From: Macrostomum hystrix
Taxonomy: Eukaryota > Platyhelminthes > Macrostomidae
Reading direction: 5' to 3'
DNA length: 64,000 nucleotides
Assembly: GCA_950097015.1 (NCBI GenBank)
Contig: CATNEN010000039.1
Coordinates: forward strand, 13,734,501 to 13,798,500
The notes beneath the pieces are model-generated. The model was not told the origin of the DNA. It saw only the letters and a program-made list of their open reading frames with translations, and did no database searches. Position numbers and translations under genes: made by a program. Shown in pieces: positions 33,801 through 42,467 of this stretch (position 1 is the stretch's first letter; the number at the start of each line of letters is the position of its first letter).

Positions 33801-35790
33801 GTTGGTACTTTAGTACTTTGGTACTTTAATACGTTGGTACTTTAGTACGTTGGTACTTTAGCACGTTGGTACTTTAGTACGTTGGTATTTTAGTACGTTG
33901 GTACTTTAGTACGTTGGTACTTTAGCACGTTGGTACTTTAGTACGTTGGTATTTTAGTACGTTGGTACTTTAGTACGTTGGTACTTTAGTACGTTAGTAC
34001 TTTAGTACGTTAGTACTTTAGTACGTTAGTACTTTAGTACGTTAGTACTTTAGTACGTTAGTACTTTAGTACGTTAGTACTTTAGTACGTTAGTACTTTA
34101 GTACGTTAGTACTTTAGTAAGTCTCTAATTAATCAACTTTAGTAGTCCTTGCTTAAAATTGAAAGAACTTCCAAAAAAAATAGCGTGCTTTTAAAGCACA
34201 AAATTTCTAAAATCTCGACGCCCCTTAGATTGGTCTGGCCGTCGGAGACATCGAGACCGTGCAGAGCGACGCCACTCTGCAGCGCATCCAACTCCAGGTG
34301 GAATGGTTCGCCGAGTTGGAGAGCAAATTTCCCCTAAGCGTTCTGGCCTTCTTGGATCGCAACGTTTGGGAGGTTTACGACAGCCCGTGCCGACAGTCCT
34401 GCTTCGGACAATTTGTTCTTGTAATTGGAATAACAAAAAAACGTTTCTATTTTTGGGGAGCTCTCTTCACTGAGGCATCGCTTGGTGACAGTCGCACAGC
34501 AGCCAGTGAGAACACACACGCGCACGGATACACATGTAGGCACATACTCAGAATTCGAGCTGCTCAGAGCTCGAGCTCTGGAAATTTGATGGAGATTCGG
34601 ACGTGTTCACCGTCAAAAGTCTCTTGCGTATAATCAATATATACTACTCACACACAGTGACTGCAGGTTTAACAGTAGAAATACGACACTATTTTTCCCC
34701 TGGGGAAAGACCATTGGGTATTTCAAATATCCACTGCCGTCCGAGTCAGCATCGTCGAGATATTCAGCCATTTTTGTCGAAGACCCTGGCGACAAGAACA
34801 AGTAACACTGCTCTGTATAAACTTCCATAAAAAATTGTGAGCAGAAAATGTTTGCCTATATTTGTGGTTTCTTGCCACCAGACACTCCGACGAGAATCGT
34901 TGAATATCTCGACGATGCCGATGCTTTGAGCATGGATTGAGCAGAAAATTTTAGCCCGAATATTTTAGGAGATATTCAATCCGATACGACACCCAAACTG
35001 GGCTTCGGTAACTCTTTTTTAGCACAACCCGAATTAATCGCTTCATTCGCAGTGGGTTCGTCGCCGACTGTACAAGCGAGGCGATCCCGAGTCCGAATAT
35101 TCAGCCCTGGACGAGGAGCACGGAGGTAATCCCTCCCAGTTGAATGGCGGTAAGCCGACGGAGATGTTTCAGCAGCAGCAGCCGCAGCATCGCAGAGGTC
35201 ACGGTGACGTCATGGAATTGCTGGCCAGACAGGTTGAGGACACCCAGCTGAAGTGAGTATTTTATTACGCTTTCTGAATGGCTTTCCAGATGCGTCATTA
35301 AAATCTTGTCTCTGCTTTTTAAATTCAGAATAAAAAAGCTGGAAGCCGAGAACGCTGCTCAGACACAATTTCTAAAGATGATCCTGGCCAAGATGGAGAT
35401 TGAAGTTGAACAGGAGACTGATGAAGGTGTCGATCCGAAGGTCAGTAATTGGTTGAGCGTTTTGGACCTTGAGACTCTGACATTTTGACACCAACACCGA
35501 GAAAACGCGAAATACCTCCACCTTGCCAGGAGCTGGAGATGACCATCGAGAACTTCTGCACCAAGCGTGAAAAGTGGCGTCGCAGCGCCGCCATTCTCAG
35601 CTCGCTCGTCGCGACAGGAGGCCCTTTCACTGGAGGCAACTCAACCTGCGAGAAGCAGCAGCAGCTGAGCAGCCGCTCGCAGCTTTCATCAGCCACGCTC
35701 AGCTCGGCCCGCTCTCGTCGTGTCTCAGCCGCTCTCGAGAAGCTGCAATTGGTTCAGCAGCAGCAGCAGCAGCAGAAGCAGCATCACTAG
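18863..35790 (+). CDS. TRPA1: TRPA1 ankyrin-repeat cation channel, complete, 21 exons
   Basis: Exons: 18863-19207, 19793-19949, 20442-20728, 25068-25514, 25781-25984, 26229-26551, 27022-27136, 29775-30023, 30118-30156, 30268-30366, 30720-30790, 30883-31024, 31300-31416, 31511-31680, 32712-32871, 32972-33013, 33113-33427, 34229-34420, 35053-35252, 35329-35440, 35530-35790. Together 4047 nt, 1348 residues, longer than vertebrate TRPA1 because of a poly-Ala-bearing N-terminus and a Gln-rich C-terminus. Plasma-membrane, Ca-permeable tetrameric channel for irritants, oxidants and often temperature. Ankyrin repeats run from about residue 116 to 709 (TPLHFA, SPLHLAA, TCLHLAA cores), then the linker with YLPEC, six membrane helices, pore motif MMMLGEFDY, the TRP-helix region LIGLAVGDIE and a C-terminal coiled coil. 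All phases close. Weakest points: exon 1 donor (GTTTGC) and exon 18 donor, where 34372 is also in phase. Confidence 0.93.
19224..19360 (+). mobile_element. SINE family B, 3'-truncated
   Basis: In TRPA1 intron 1: tRNA-like head and the GGGGCGCAGCCGCGGAGAG body, lost after about 19360. A family A copy in opposite orientation follows. Confidence 0.72.
19499..19729 (-). mobile_element. SINE family A, shortened
   Basis: Minus-strand copy in TRPA1 intron 1 with the same tail, palindrome region (diverged) and tRNA-like head as the copy at 1034. Confidence 0.72.
19967..20381. repeat. 16-bp minisatellite, inverted orientation, filling TRPA1 intron 2
   Basis: About 26 copies of TCTCATCTCTCCCGTG, the reverse complement of the unit at 8471 and 24233. 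It makes up about 84% of the 492-bp intron between exons 2 and 3. An internal block of about 120 bp is duplicated (near 20010 and 20130). Confidence 0.9.
20737..21055 (-). mobile_element. SINE family A, full-length
   Basis: Minus-strand copy at the start of TRPA1 intron 3; its (TAATAAT) tail begins 9 bp after exon 3. Carries A box, B box and a near-copy of the CAGTCCATGGACT palindrome. Confidence 0.8.
21085..21385 (+). mobile_element. SINE family B, full-length
   Basis: Plus-strand copy inside TRPA1 intron 3, 30 bp from a family A copy in opposite orientation and about 280 bp upstream of the nested P450. Confidence 0.8.
21663..23186 (+). CDS. Cytochrome P450, CYP2-clan type, intronless, nested in TRPA1 intron 3
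   Basis: A complete 507-residue microsomal P450 in one exon, on the same strand as its host gene. Heme-thiolate monooxygenases of this clan oxidise xenobiotics or lipids at the ER membrane with P450 reductase. An N-terminal anchor helix (about 2-20) is followed by a proline-rich hinge, the C-helix WRLYR (118-122), I-helix AGTDTTS (303-309), the K-helix ExxR (Glu360-Arg363), PERH (about 415-418), and the heme loop FGIGKRACLG with Cys441 as thiolate ligand. Length and motif order are normal and nothing is missing. The ATG at 21663 begins the anchor directly. AATAAA follows 85 bp after the stop. The lack of introns beside heavily split neighbours suggests retroposition or intron loss. Subfamily cannot be assigned by eye. 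Confidence 0.95.
   Translation: MILTVLLCLLAFVLYFLLVLKAPKPSDPPSPGWYPLVGSLPFLREPLEEFLNEDRFTKQPVVVLYLGLEKLYCLNTYEAIKEAFITQGDKFLGRQSTFILRELTGEKAGIILSEDEQWRLYRRLSLRTLRDFGFGRQGAEEIILNEVGELCSRIEADGIQAGQALDTVPLLSTAVSNVICQMVFGTRLASEDPDFSRILDMFQRITQSQNNRTRGMLFQLHQRYYAKFTPLLRLVMAIRRKQINIFAGLIDFCRQQLAKHKAELGSPEHPRDYIEAFLHQQAVDPAEFNDVRLSLAVLDLFLAGTDTTSQTLRWAILFLIENPQAERRMLEEIRSVVGTDRQVSMKDRSRLHYTQALIEEVNRMACLAQLGVAHRCTEAARVCGYEIPRDALVVFNIYNVHNSADHFPQPELFQPERHLDADGRYSPNEHLVTFGIGKRACLGESLARMELFLFLTNLVQKFAFRLDIAETRTMAEIKANPGHQGGGIRAPAKHRILFSSRPDDSSY
23271..23276 (+). terminator. Polyadenylation signal of the nested P450
   Basis: AATAAA 85 bp after the P450 stop codon, just before a minisatellite begins. Confidence 0.65.
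23295..23780. repeat. 10-bp minisatellite
   Basis: About 48 copies of AGACTGATAG with a regularly interspersed GATGG variant. It lies directly 3' of the nested P450, in TRPA1 intron 3. Confidence 0.9.
23781..24232. other. Non-coding intron sequence
   Basis: Unique AT-rich DNA between two arrays in TRPA1 intron 3; nothing recognised. Confidence 0.5.
24233..24985. repeat. 16-bp minisatellite in TRPA1 intron 3
   Basis: About 47 copies of CGGGAGAGATGAGACA, opposite in orientation to the array filling intron 2, so exon 3 and the nested P450 lie between inverted copies. Ends about 80 bp before exon 4. Confidence 0.92.
25556..25735. repeat. CTGT/CTTT-rich tract in TRPA1 intron 4
   Basis: Pyrimidine-rich sequence of GTCTGTCTGTCCT type filling most of the short intron between exons 4 and 5. 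It resembles a degenerate form of the 11791 repeat. Confidence 0.6.
26018..26190. repeat. 14-bp minisatellite in TRPA1 intron 5
   Basis: About 12 near-perfect copies of AAACTTCAGGAAGT in a 244-bp intron. Confidence 0.92.
26678..26985 (+). mobile_element. SINE family B in TRPA1 intron 6
   Basis: Plus-strand copy with a G-run start, tRNA-like head and full body; it makes up most of the 470-bp intron. Confidence 0.78.
27229..27505. repeat. 48-bp minisatellite in TRPA1 intron 7
   Basis: About 5.7 copies of a 48-bp unit containing CAGCTAACCGATCGATAATT and CTATAAATAGATGACGGAGT. Confidence 0.9.
27506..28189. other. Non-coding TRPA1 intron 7 sequence
   Basis: AT-rich with no exon or repeat recognised. 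Confidence 0.5.
28190..28408. mobile_element. Short TTAA-flanked inverted-repeat element (piggyBac-like MITE)
   Basis: Left end TTAACAGTAGAAAGACC; right end is its near-perfect complement, TCTTTCTACTGTTGA, with one change in the flanking TTAA. It is 219 bp with no ORF. TTAA flanks are typical of piggyBac-superfamily insertions. Related copies are at 43564 and 47571. Confidence 0.62.
28409..29474. other. Non-coding TRPA1 intron 7 sequence
   Basis: AT-rich unique DNA; no coding signature on either strand. Confidence 0.5.
29475..29725 (+). mobile_element. SINE family B, diverged
   Basis: tRNA-like head (GTGGCAGAGCGGTTAACGCG) and partial body with the GATGAGAAGGTCAGGGCAGA segment; its middle is rearranged. 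Ends shortly before TRPA1 exon 8. Confidence 0.65.
31100..31260 (-). mobile_element. Degenerate SINE family A remnant
   Basis: In TRPA1 intron 12, with two closely spaced copies of the GTCCATGGACTG palindrome and a decayed tRNA-like head. Confidence 0.5.
31862..32092 (-). mobile_element. SINE family B in TRPA1 intron 14
   Basis: Minus-strand copy: body, CTCTCCGCGGCTGCGCCCC segment and B box are clear; the 5' end of the head is lost. Confidence 0.72.
32108..32215. repeat. GTAC-rich minisatellite in TRPA1 intron 14
   Basis: About 6-7 copies of TTAGTACTTTAGTACG (16 bp). The same unit forms a longer array in intron 17. Confidence 0.88.
32343..32484. repeat. Imperfect hairpin repeat
   Basis: Arms CACCATCGTCGAGATATTC and GAATATCTCGACGGTG are inverted complements about 107 bp apart. 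A near copy lies at 34749-34918, so this is a dispersed foldback element. Confidence 0.55.
33685..34128. repeat. GTAC-rich minisatellite in TRPA1 intron 17
   Basis: About 27 copies of a 16-bp unit, GTACGTTGGTACTTTA, changing to GTACGTTAGTACTTTA in the last third. The second form matches the intron 14 array. Confidence 0.92.
34669..34980. mobile_element. Partial TTAA/CAGTAGAA element with internal foldback
   Basis: In TRPA1 intron 18. Begins with TTAACAGTAGAAATACG like the elements at 28190 and 43564 and shares the GTGAGCAGAAAAT segment with 28190, but the matching right end is missing. Contains the foldback arms GCATCGTCGAGATATTCA (34749) and TGAATATCTCGACGATGC (34901), which are perfect complements. 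Confidence 0.5.
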
Positions 35791-37159
35791 TGTCTGCCAC
35801 CAATACAAAAATAATAGATGAGAACAGTGATAAAATATTTTGAAACTAATTTTACTAACAAAGACTTCGCAGCAGATTTTTCCTCTCTCCTTTGTTTACC
35901 ACTATATTATCCACAAGTATAGTAATTCTTAGTGAGACTTGCGTCTATCAAAATGACTTATTCAGACAAGTAATCCAAGGTGTGGCTGCCATTTGTTTTA
36001 ACTTTTGTACAAATTGTAGCTCAAGTTGGACTCCGAATTTCGAACCTGTATTTCACGGCAAGTCTAAAAGCATCCTTCCAGAGCGCATACAATCCTCTGG
36101 ATTACTCTTAGAAGGTTAAAATAAAAACTTCACATTTTTTCAAAATAAGAAATTTAAATCTCAGATAGTCAGTCAATGAAAGCAGATGGCATCTACACAG
36201 TCGATTTTCTTTGTATGTACTTTTACTTTTCCGGGCCGTTATTATGTCCGACCTATTATTATAAATATATATTTTATTACCACTATCAAATTAGGATTCT
36301 TAATAGTCAAAACGTGTGCAAAATCTTACATGCGAACAACGCATTCCGCTGGAACTCCTCCTCCGGATAACTTTCACTCGCGCGGATGGACGGTAGAAAA
36401 ATGTTTGCACCCTTTGATCTCGCTATTAATCTATACTATATACCAGCTTAATATTCATTCGTTCGCTTTACCGCCATTGCTTAAGGAGAGAAATTACAAT
36501 AAGTTTTCTGTCTGGCACTTATTCGCACCATTTTGAGAACTCTATTTTTTCCCGACAGAATCGAGCCATGATAGACCCGGTCTGTTTTTTATATCATATT
36601 TTGCAAGCCTCTGGTCACTGGACTGTACGCTGACAACACTTTACGCCGTAAATCAGAAAAAAATATTACATTTTTAGTTCTTTTAGAATTCTTAATCTGA
36701 GGAGTTTTTTTCGATTTAAAAAGTCGACCAATGCGTCACACTTCCTAATTGGGAAATCGTGGATGAAAATGAAGATTAATTTCTTTTAATTTTAATTGAA
36801 AAGTAAATTAATTGAAATCTTGCCTATGGCAAATATTTTAGCTGCTATCCAAAAATTAATCATTGATTGATTAAAGAAATCAATTTTCCGAAGCTAGCTC
36901 GTCTTTTCTTGAGATTTAAAATCATTTAATCAAAATGAAGACTTTTCTTTAATTGTTCAAGAATAAAAATGCTTAAAAATGTAGTCAGAAAAAATATTTA
37001 ATTCTTATTTACGGACCTCAGCTCACTTCGTTAGGCTAATCGACCCAATCGAGGTCACATTGATTAAATTAATTAATTAAAATGAGGAACGTCCGTCATT
37101 ATCGACTGCTCTATGTTTGTTCCCATGCCAGCTTAAGCTGTTTCTACGATTCCATCTTG
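35791..37159. other. TRPA1 3' flank and SLC17 upstream region
   Basis: AT-rich non-coding sequence between convergently ordered arrays. An AATAAA at about 36120, some 330 bp after the TRPA1 stop, is a candidate polyadenylation signal. No exon is recognised. Confidence 0.45.
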
Positions 37160-37850
37160 CTTCGATTCTAGCTCTGATAGTTGCTTCGATTCTAGCTCTG
37201 ATAGTTGCTTCGATTCTAGCTCTGATAGTTGCTTCGATTCTAGCTCTGATAACTGCTTCGATTCTAGCTTCGATACTAGCTCTGATAACTGCTTCGATTC
37301 TAGCTCTGATAGTTGCTTCGATTCTAGCTCTGATAACTGCTTCGATTCTAGCTCTGATAGTTGCTTCGATTCTAGCTCTGATAGTTGCTTCGATTCTAGC
37401 TCTGATAACTGCTTCGATTCTAGCTTCGATACTAGCTTCGATTCTAGCTCTGGTACTTGCTTCGATTCCAGCTCTGATAACTACTTCGATTCTAGCTTTG
37501 AAACTTGCTTCGATTCTAGCTCTGATAACTGCTTCGATTCTAGCTTCGATACTAGCTTCGATTCCAGCTCTGATACTTGCTGCGATTCTAGCTGCGATTC
37601 TAGCTCTGATACCTGCTTCGATTCTAGCTCTGATAACTGCTTCGATTCTAGCTTTGAAACTTGCTGCGATTCTAGCTCTGATAACTGCTTCGATTCTAGC
37701 TTTGGTACTTGCTGCGATTCTAGCTCTGATAGATGCTTCGATTCTAGCTTTGGTACTTGCTTCGATTCTAGCTTCGATTCTAGCTATGAAACTTGCTTTG
37801 ATTTTGGCCCTTATTCTTGCTTCGATTCCAGCTCTTACACTCCAGCTTTA
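37160..37850. repeat. 24-bp minisatellite upstream of the SLC17 gene
   Basis: About 29 copies of a unit containing GCTTCGATTCTAGCTCTGAT. The eight-codon period leaves a 244-codon frame (ASILALIV type) that I regard as spurious. Its TTCGATTCTAGCT core reappears inverted in the array at 42468. Confidence 0.88.
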
Positions 37851-38465
37851 GCTCGGCGTCTAGCTAATATTGATCCAATAAAAACGAAATAGAAAAGCTA
37901 GTCCAGTTTTATCCAGAGGTCGCTGCAGCTATAGTTGTCTATCCTTTATAGTTTTTTTCTCAGACAGTCTGGATAGTGGAGTCAGATGGTGGGCAGTTCA
38001 TGCACGCCCCCCGGATAAGCCAGAAAGAGTGGGAAGAGGATGAGGGATGTGAGGGAGGCTGCGCGCTATTCCGCAGCTCCTCCGCAGCATTAAGCCTCTC
38101 TTTCTCTTCTCCAAGCCTTCACTTACCCACCACCCCCCGGCCCGGATGCAGAAAGGACATTGGCACACGGTAACACGGCTCTCCCCTCTCCCCTCTCTTC
38201 CCTACCTCTCGCACTCTCCGAGCAGAAATCCATCCCACCAGGCCATGCTTGAAGCCGGGGCGCCCCATCTTCTTCATCCCTTTCGTATAAGAAGAGAAAC
38301 ACAAATCGATTGACTTTTTTAACCCTTCGCCCTTCCGTCGCGGCCTCCGTGAGCATCCATCTCACTCCCGCCTACTCATCTACTACGGGCCCGGCACCGC
38401 TGCTAGAAGACCTGATTGAAGCAGCCAGCAACAGCAGCGAAGGATCAGGTCCAGAAGTTCCAGAC
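37851..38465. other. Upstream and 5'UTR region of the SLC17 gene
   Basis: GC-richer than its left flank and partly pyrimidine-rich (38090-38240). The SLC17 frame is open back to at least 38310 but has no ATG before 38466, so some of it may be 5'UTR or an extension joined from an upstream exon. Confidence 0.45.
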
Positions 38466-40740
38466 ATGACCGGCGCAGAGAAGCTGCCAACAGGCGGCGA
38501 GTCGTCGCTGCGCCAGAAGCTCGGCTGTCTGCTGTCACGCAATACGGGGCCAGGCTGGAAGCGTTACGGCGTCGCCTGGCTCAGCTGCCTCGGCCTCATG
38601 ATCATCCTGGCCATGCGCTCCGAGATGGGCATCGCCATCATCCGGATGACCAGGAAGACGACGCCGGCTGGTAGCACAAATCACACCGGCTTACCCGAGG
38701 TGGCCTGGTCCCACCTGGACATTGGCATCATCGAGGCCTCGTTTTTCATTGGCTACGCCTTGTTCAGCATTCCAGGCGGCTACATGGCCTCCTACCTGCC
38801 GCCGAACTTGTTGCTAGGCGGCGCCGTGCTAGTCACCTGCGTCCTGAACGTCCTGGTGCCCTCGATGGCTCACGTGACTCCCGCCTCGGCTGCCTTCGGC
38901 CTGACGCTGACTGTCCGGCTAGTGCAGGGCATGGCCGAGGGCTGCCTGTACCCGGCTGTGCACGGCATCTGGCGCTACTGGGCACCGGACTCCGAGCGGT
39001 CCCGCTTGGCAACCATCAGCTTCTTCGGCATGGCACTCGGCCCAATCATCGGCCTGCCACTGTCCGGTCTGGTGACATCCACCCTGAGCTGGCAGGTGAA
39101 CTTCTACCTCTATGGCACCGTTGGCTGCGCCTGGGCCATCCTCTGGTTCCTGCTTGTACACGACCAGCCCTCCAGAGATCCGTACATCAGCAGGGCCGAG
39201 GCCGCCTACATTGAGGCGCACAGCGCGCCGGCTTCGAACTCGGACAGTCTGCCAATCAGCGCCATGGCCGCATCTCTGCCTGTCTGGGCCATTGTGGTAG
39301 CCAATGTTGGACGCAACTGGAGCTTCCAGTTCAGTATGATTGGCCTGCCGGCCTACTATGCCAAGGTGTTCGGCCTGAATTCGGAACAGATCGGATTGCA
39401 CCTCATGATGCCGTTCCTACTCATGGCCGCCTTGACACCAGTTGGTGAGCGTGCGCCTTGGGCCTGTAACTGCTAGAAGTTTATGTTAGACATTGATTTC
39501 TTATTCTAGACATGTGTTAGGTACAGATTCCTTGTTATAATAATAATAATAATCATAATTTCACGAGGGCTGTGGGTAACGGCACATCATTTGGTGACAC
39601 TAGACCCGCAGCCAGCGAGGAGGCAATTCTGCCCATATCGCTGACTCCTGAGCACACATGCACACGCGTGTGTACATCTGCCCTGACTTTCTCATCGTCA
39701 GGCAGTGTACACTGTCACTGTGCATTGGAGGTTGGCCCTCAATGGCGTGAATTGCATGACAAGCCCCCAAAGCCTTCTCTCCGCGGCTGCGACCCAAAAT
39801 GAAGAATGCGGTCTCGCCGCGGAATCGAGCTCAGGGGCCTTCGTTCGAGAAGAGAACGCGTTTACTCTCTGCCACCGACCCCCCTTTATTCCTTGTAAAG
39901 CGTCTGTTACTTGTTAGACATCTGTTTGATACCCATTGCCTGTTAGACGTTCATTACTTGTTAGACAGCGGCAGAATCTGTTAGACTTCACAACCAACCC
40001 GCCCCGCGCCCGCAACAGGCGGTTTCCTGGCTGACAGTCTGCGCGGTCGCTACCTGACAACCACCGTCACCCGCCGTCTGTTTAACACAATCGGCTTCGG
40101 CACAATGGCCGGCTGCCTGGTGATTGTTGGCATGTCTCGCAATCTGTACCTGTCAACCGCCTTTCTAACTATTGGCCTCGGCTTCACTGGCATCGGTATG
40201 TCTGGCTATGCTGTCAATCATCTGGACATTGTGCCCAGATTTGCCGGCTTTCTAATGGGCGTGTCCAACGGAATCGGAACCATTTCCGGTAAGTCGCTTC
40301 TAAATGTCTGCCAGAGCGGTCTAACGCGGCGAGGCCACATTCTTCATTTTGGGGCGCAGCCGCGGAGAGAAGGCTTGGGGGCTGGTCCTAAATTCACGCC
40401 CTTAACGATCGTCCTGAAATCTTTCGCAGGCGTCTTGTCGCCGATCATCGCCAGCAGAGTAGCTCGCCACGGAACCCCGGACGAATGGCAGGCTGTCTTC
40501 ACCATCGCCTCCGTCGTGCACGTCGCCACACTGGTGTTCTACCTGTTCTGCTCATCGGGCGAACAGCAGCCGTGGGCTAGCACCGGCGAGACTGAGCGCC
40601 TTATCGACAGTGGCGGAGGTGGCGGCGTTGGCAGCAGCGGCCTCGATGCAATGCGGATGCGCGCCAAAACGGAATCGCCACGCGGTTCGATTGAACCAGT
40701 TGGACCAAATGCAACTGACGAGGAGCCGCTAGCCTATTAG
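38466..40740 (+). CDS. SLC17-family anion transporter (VGLUT/sialin type), complete, 3 exons
   Basis: Exons 38466-39444, 40019-40288 and 40430-40740; 519 residues, normal for the family. A major-facilitator protein with about 12 membrane helices, moving organic anions (glutamate, sialic acid or phosphate in known members) into vesicles or out of lysosomes, driven by membrane potential or protons. Family hallmarks are VRLVQGMAEGCLYPAVHGIW with Arg and Glu in the fourth helix, WAPDSERSRLAT after it, and VVANVGRNWSF with the intramembrane Arg; all correspond to residues important in vesicular glutamate transporters. Exons join after G (phase 1): TPVG/GFLADSLR and GTIS/GVLSPI. The tail has a poly-Gly stretch and is acidic at the end. 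The start is the first ATG of the open frame. Substrate cannot be decided by eye. Confidence 0.9.
39532..39890 (-). mobile_element. SINE family B in SLC17 intron 1
   Basis: Full-length minus-strand copy with (TAATAA)n tail, body and tRNA-like head. Confidence 0.8.
40310..40412 (+). mobile_element. Truncated SINE family B in SLC17 intron 2
   Basis: Head-deleted and 3'-truncated fragment retaining GGCGAGGCCACATT and GGGGCGCAGCCGCGGAGAG; it occupies most of a 141-bp intron. Confidence 0.7.
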
Positions 40741-40804
40741 GTCTCAGAGCAGCTGCTTGAGTTGAGTCGATTCTCAACTGGCAAGGGAGAGAAGGCTGAG
40801 GGGT

Positions 40805-42180
40805 AGGTTTAGTGTGTGAGAAGACACTGGTGTAGTTTTTGGGAGGGAAGAAGACACTGGTGAAGTTTTTGGGATGAAGAAGACACTGGTGTAGTTTTTG
40901 GGAGGGAAGAAGACACTGGTGAAGTTTTTGGGATGAAGAAGACACTGGTGTAGTTTTTTGGGGGGGGAAGAAGACACTGGTGTAGTTTTTTGGGGGGGGG
41001 AAGAAGACACTGGTGTAGTTTTTGGATGGAAGAAGACACTGTTGTAGTTTTTGGGGGGAAGAAGACACCATGGTTGTATATGGGGGGAGAAGACACTAGG
41101 GTTGTATTTGGGTGGAGAAGGCACTAGGGTTGTATTTGGGGGGAGAAGACACTAGGGTCGTATTTGGGGGAAAAAGACACCACGGTAGTATTTGGCGGGA
41201 GAAGACACTAGGGTCGTATTTGGGGGAAAAAGACACCACGGTAGTATTTGGCGGGAGAAGACACTAGGGTTGTATTTGGGGGGAGAAGACACTAGGGTTG
41301 TATTTGGGGGAAGAAGACACCATGGTAGTACTTGGCGGGAGAAGACACTAGGGTTGTATTTGAGGGGAGAAGACACTAGGGTTGTATTTGGGGGAAGAAG
41401 ACACCATGGTAGTAATTGGCGGGAGAAGACACTAGGGTTGTATTTGGGGGGAGAAGACACTAGGGTTGTATTTGGGGGAAGAAGACACCACGGTAGTATA
41501 TGGGGGGGGAGAAGACACCACGGTAGTATATGGGGGGGAGAAGACACCACGGTAGTATATGGGGGGAGAAGACACCACGGTAGTATATGGGGGGGAGAAG
41601 ACACCACGGTAGTATATGGGGGGAGAAGACACCACGGTAGTATATGGGGGGAGAAGACACCACGGTAGTATATGGGGGGGAGAAGACACTAGGGTTGTAT
41701 TTGGGGGGAGAAGACACTAGGGTTGTATTTGGGGGAAGAAGACACCACGGTAGTATATGGGGGGGAGAAGACACCACGGTAGTATATGGGGGGGAGAAGA
41801 CACCACGGTAGTATATGGGGGGGAGAAGACACCACGGTAGTATATGGGGGGGGAGAAGACACCACGGTAGTATATGGGGGGGAGAAGACACCACGGTAGT
41901 ATATGGGGGAGAAGACACCACGGTAGTATATGGGGGGGAGAAGACACCACGGTAGTATATGGGGGGAGAAGACACCACGGTAGTATATGGGGGGAGAAGA
42001 CACCACGGTAGTATATGGGGGGGAGAAGACACCACGGTAGTATATGGGGGGGGAGAAGACACCACGGTAGTATATGGGGGGGAGAAGACACCACGGTAGT
42101 ATATGGGGGAGAAGACACCACGGTAGTATATGGGGGGGAGAAGACACCACGGTAGTATATGGGGGGAGAAGACACTAGGG
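40805..42180. repeat. Compound G-rich minisatellite 3' of the SLC17 gene
   Basis: Three related unit types in order: GAAGACACTGGTGTAGTTTT (40805-41040), GAAGACACTAGGGTTGTATT (41080-41480, mixed) and GAAGACACCACGGTAGTATA (41480-42160), each followed by a run of four to nine G. Period varies between about 26 and 31 bp because the G-run length varies. It starts about 65 bp after the SLC17 stop codon, so it probably lies in or near the 3'UTR. Confidence 0.9.
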
Positions 42181-42467
42181 TTGAATAGAGTGCAACACCG
42201 TGCATTCGTTATTGCGGTTTGTGCTGCCATCTTTTGCAAGAATTGTTAGCAAAAGATTGCAAGCAGTTTTTAGGAACGGAATATATATTAGCAGATGACA
42301 AGTCGAATAGTTATTTTTAGTGTTGTTTAGTGTTTAAGTTTTTTAGTTTGACTTTTCTTTTTAGTCCTGGCTGGGTAAGCACAGTTCTAAGTCAGTATTG
42401 CTTTTAATGTCTGCAGTTAATTCTATAAAATTACATCATTGGAATATACTTGGTCTAGAAGAATAGT
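42181..42467. other. Non-coding intergenic sequence
   Basis: Short AT-rich unique stretch between two arrays. Confidence 0.5.

Larger units (their letters stand above)
30883..34420 (+). other. TRPA1: TRPA1 transmembrane and pore region (exons 12-18)
   Basis: S1 is in exon 12 (FIYVIFLASLTFFIVTY), S2 in exon 13, S3 and S4 in exon 14, S5 in exon 15 (ISLFSILIFGFGLSFYIVLQ), pore helix and filter in exon 17 (LKTLMMMLGEFDY), S6 at the end of exon 17 (FVILMPILLMNLL) and the TRP-like helix in exon 18. The filter acidic residue is Glu where the human channel has Asp, by recalled alignment. Confidence 0.88.

Noticed and set aside
37117-37851. 244-codon ORF of ASILALIV repeats, superficially membrane-like
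   Set aside because: Hydrophobic by accident of the 24-bp unit; no domain or conserved flank.
38310-38465. N-terminal extension of the SLC17 protein from 38310
   Set aside because: The upstream frame begins at TTG, has no ATG and adds low-complexity sequence before the normal family start; left as probable 5'UTR.
41152-42239. Minus-strand ORFs of up to 259 codons (PPIYYRGVFSP type)
   Set aside because: Translation of the G-rich array; frames change with G-run length.
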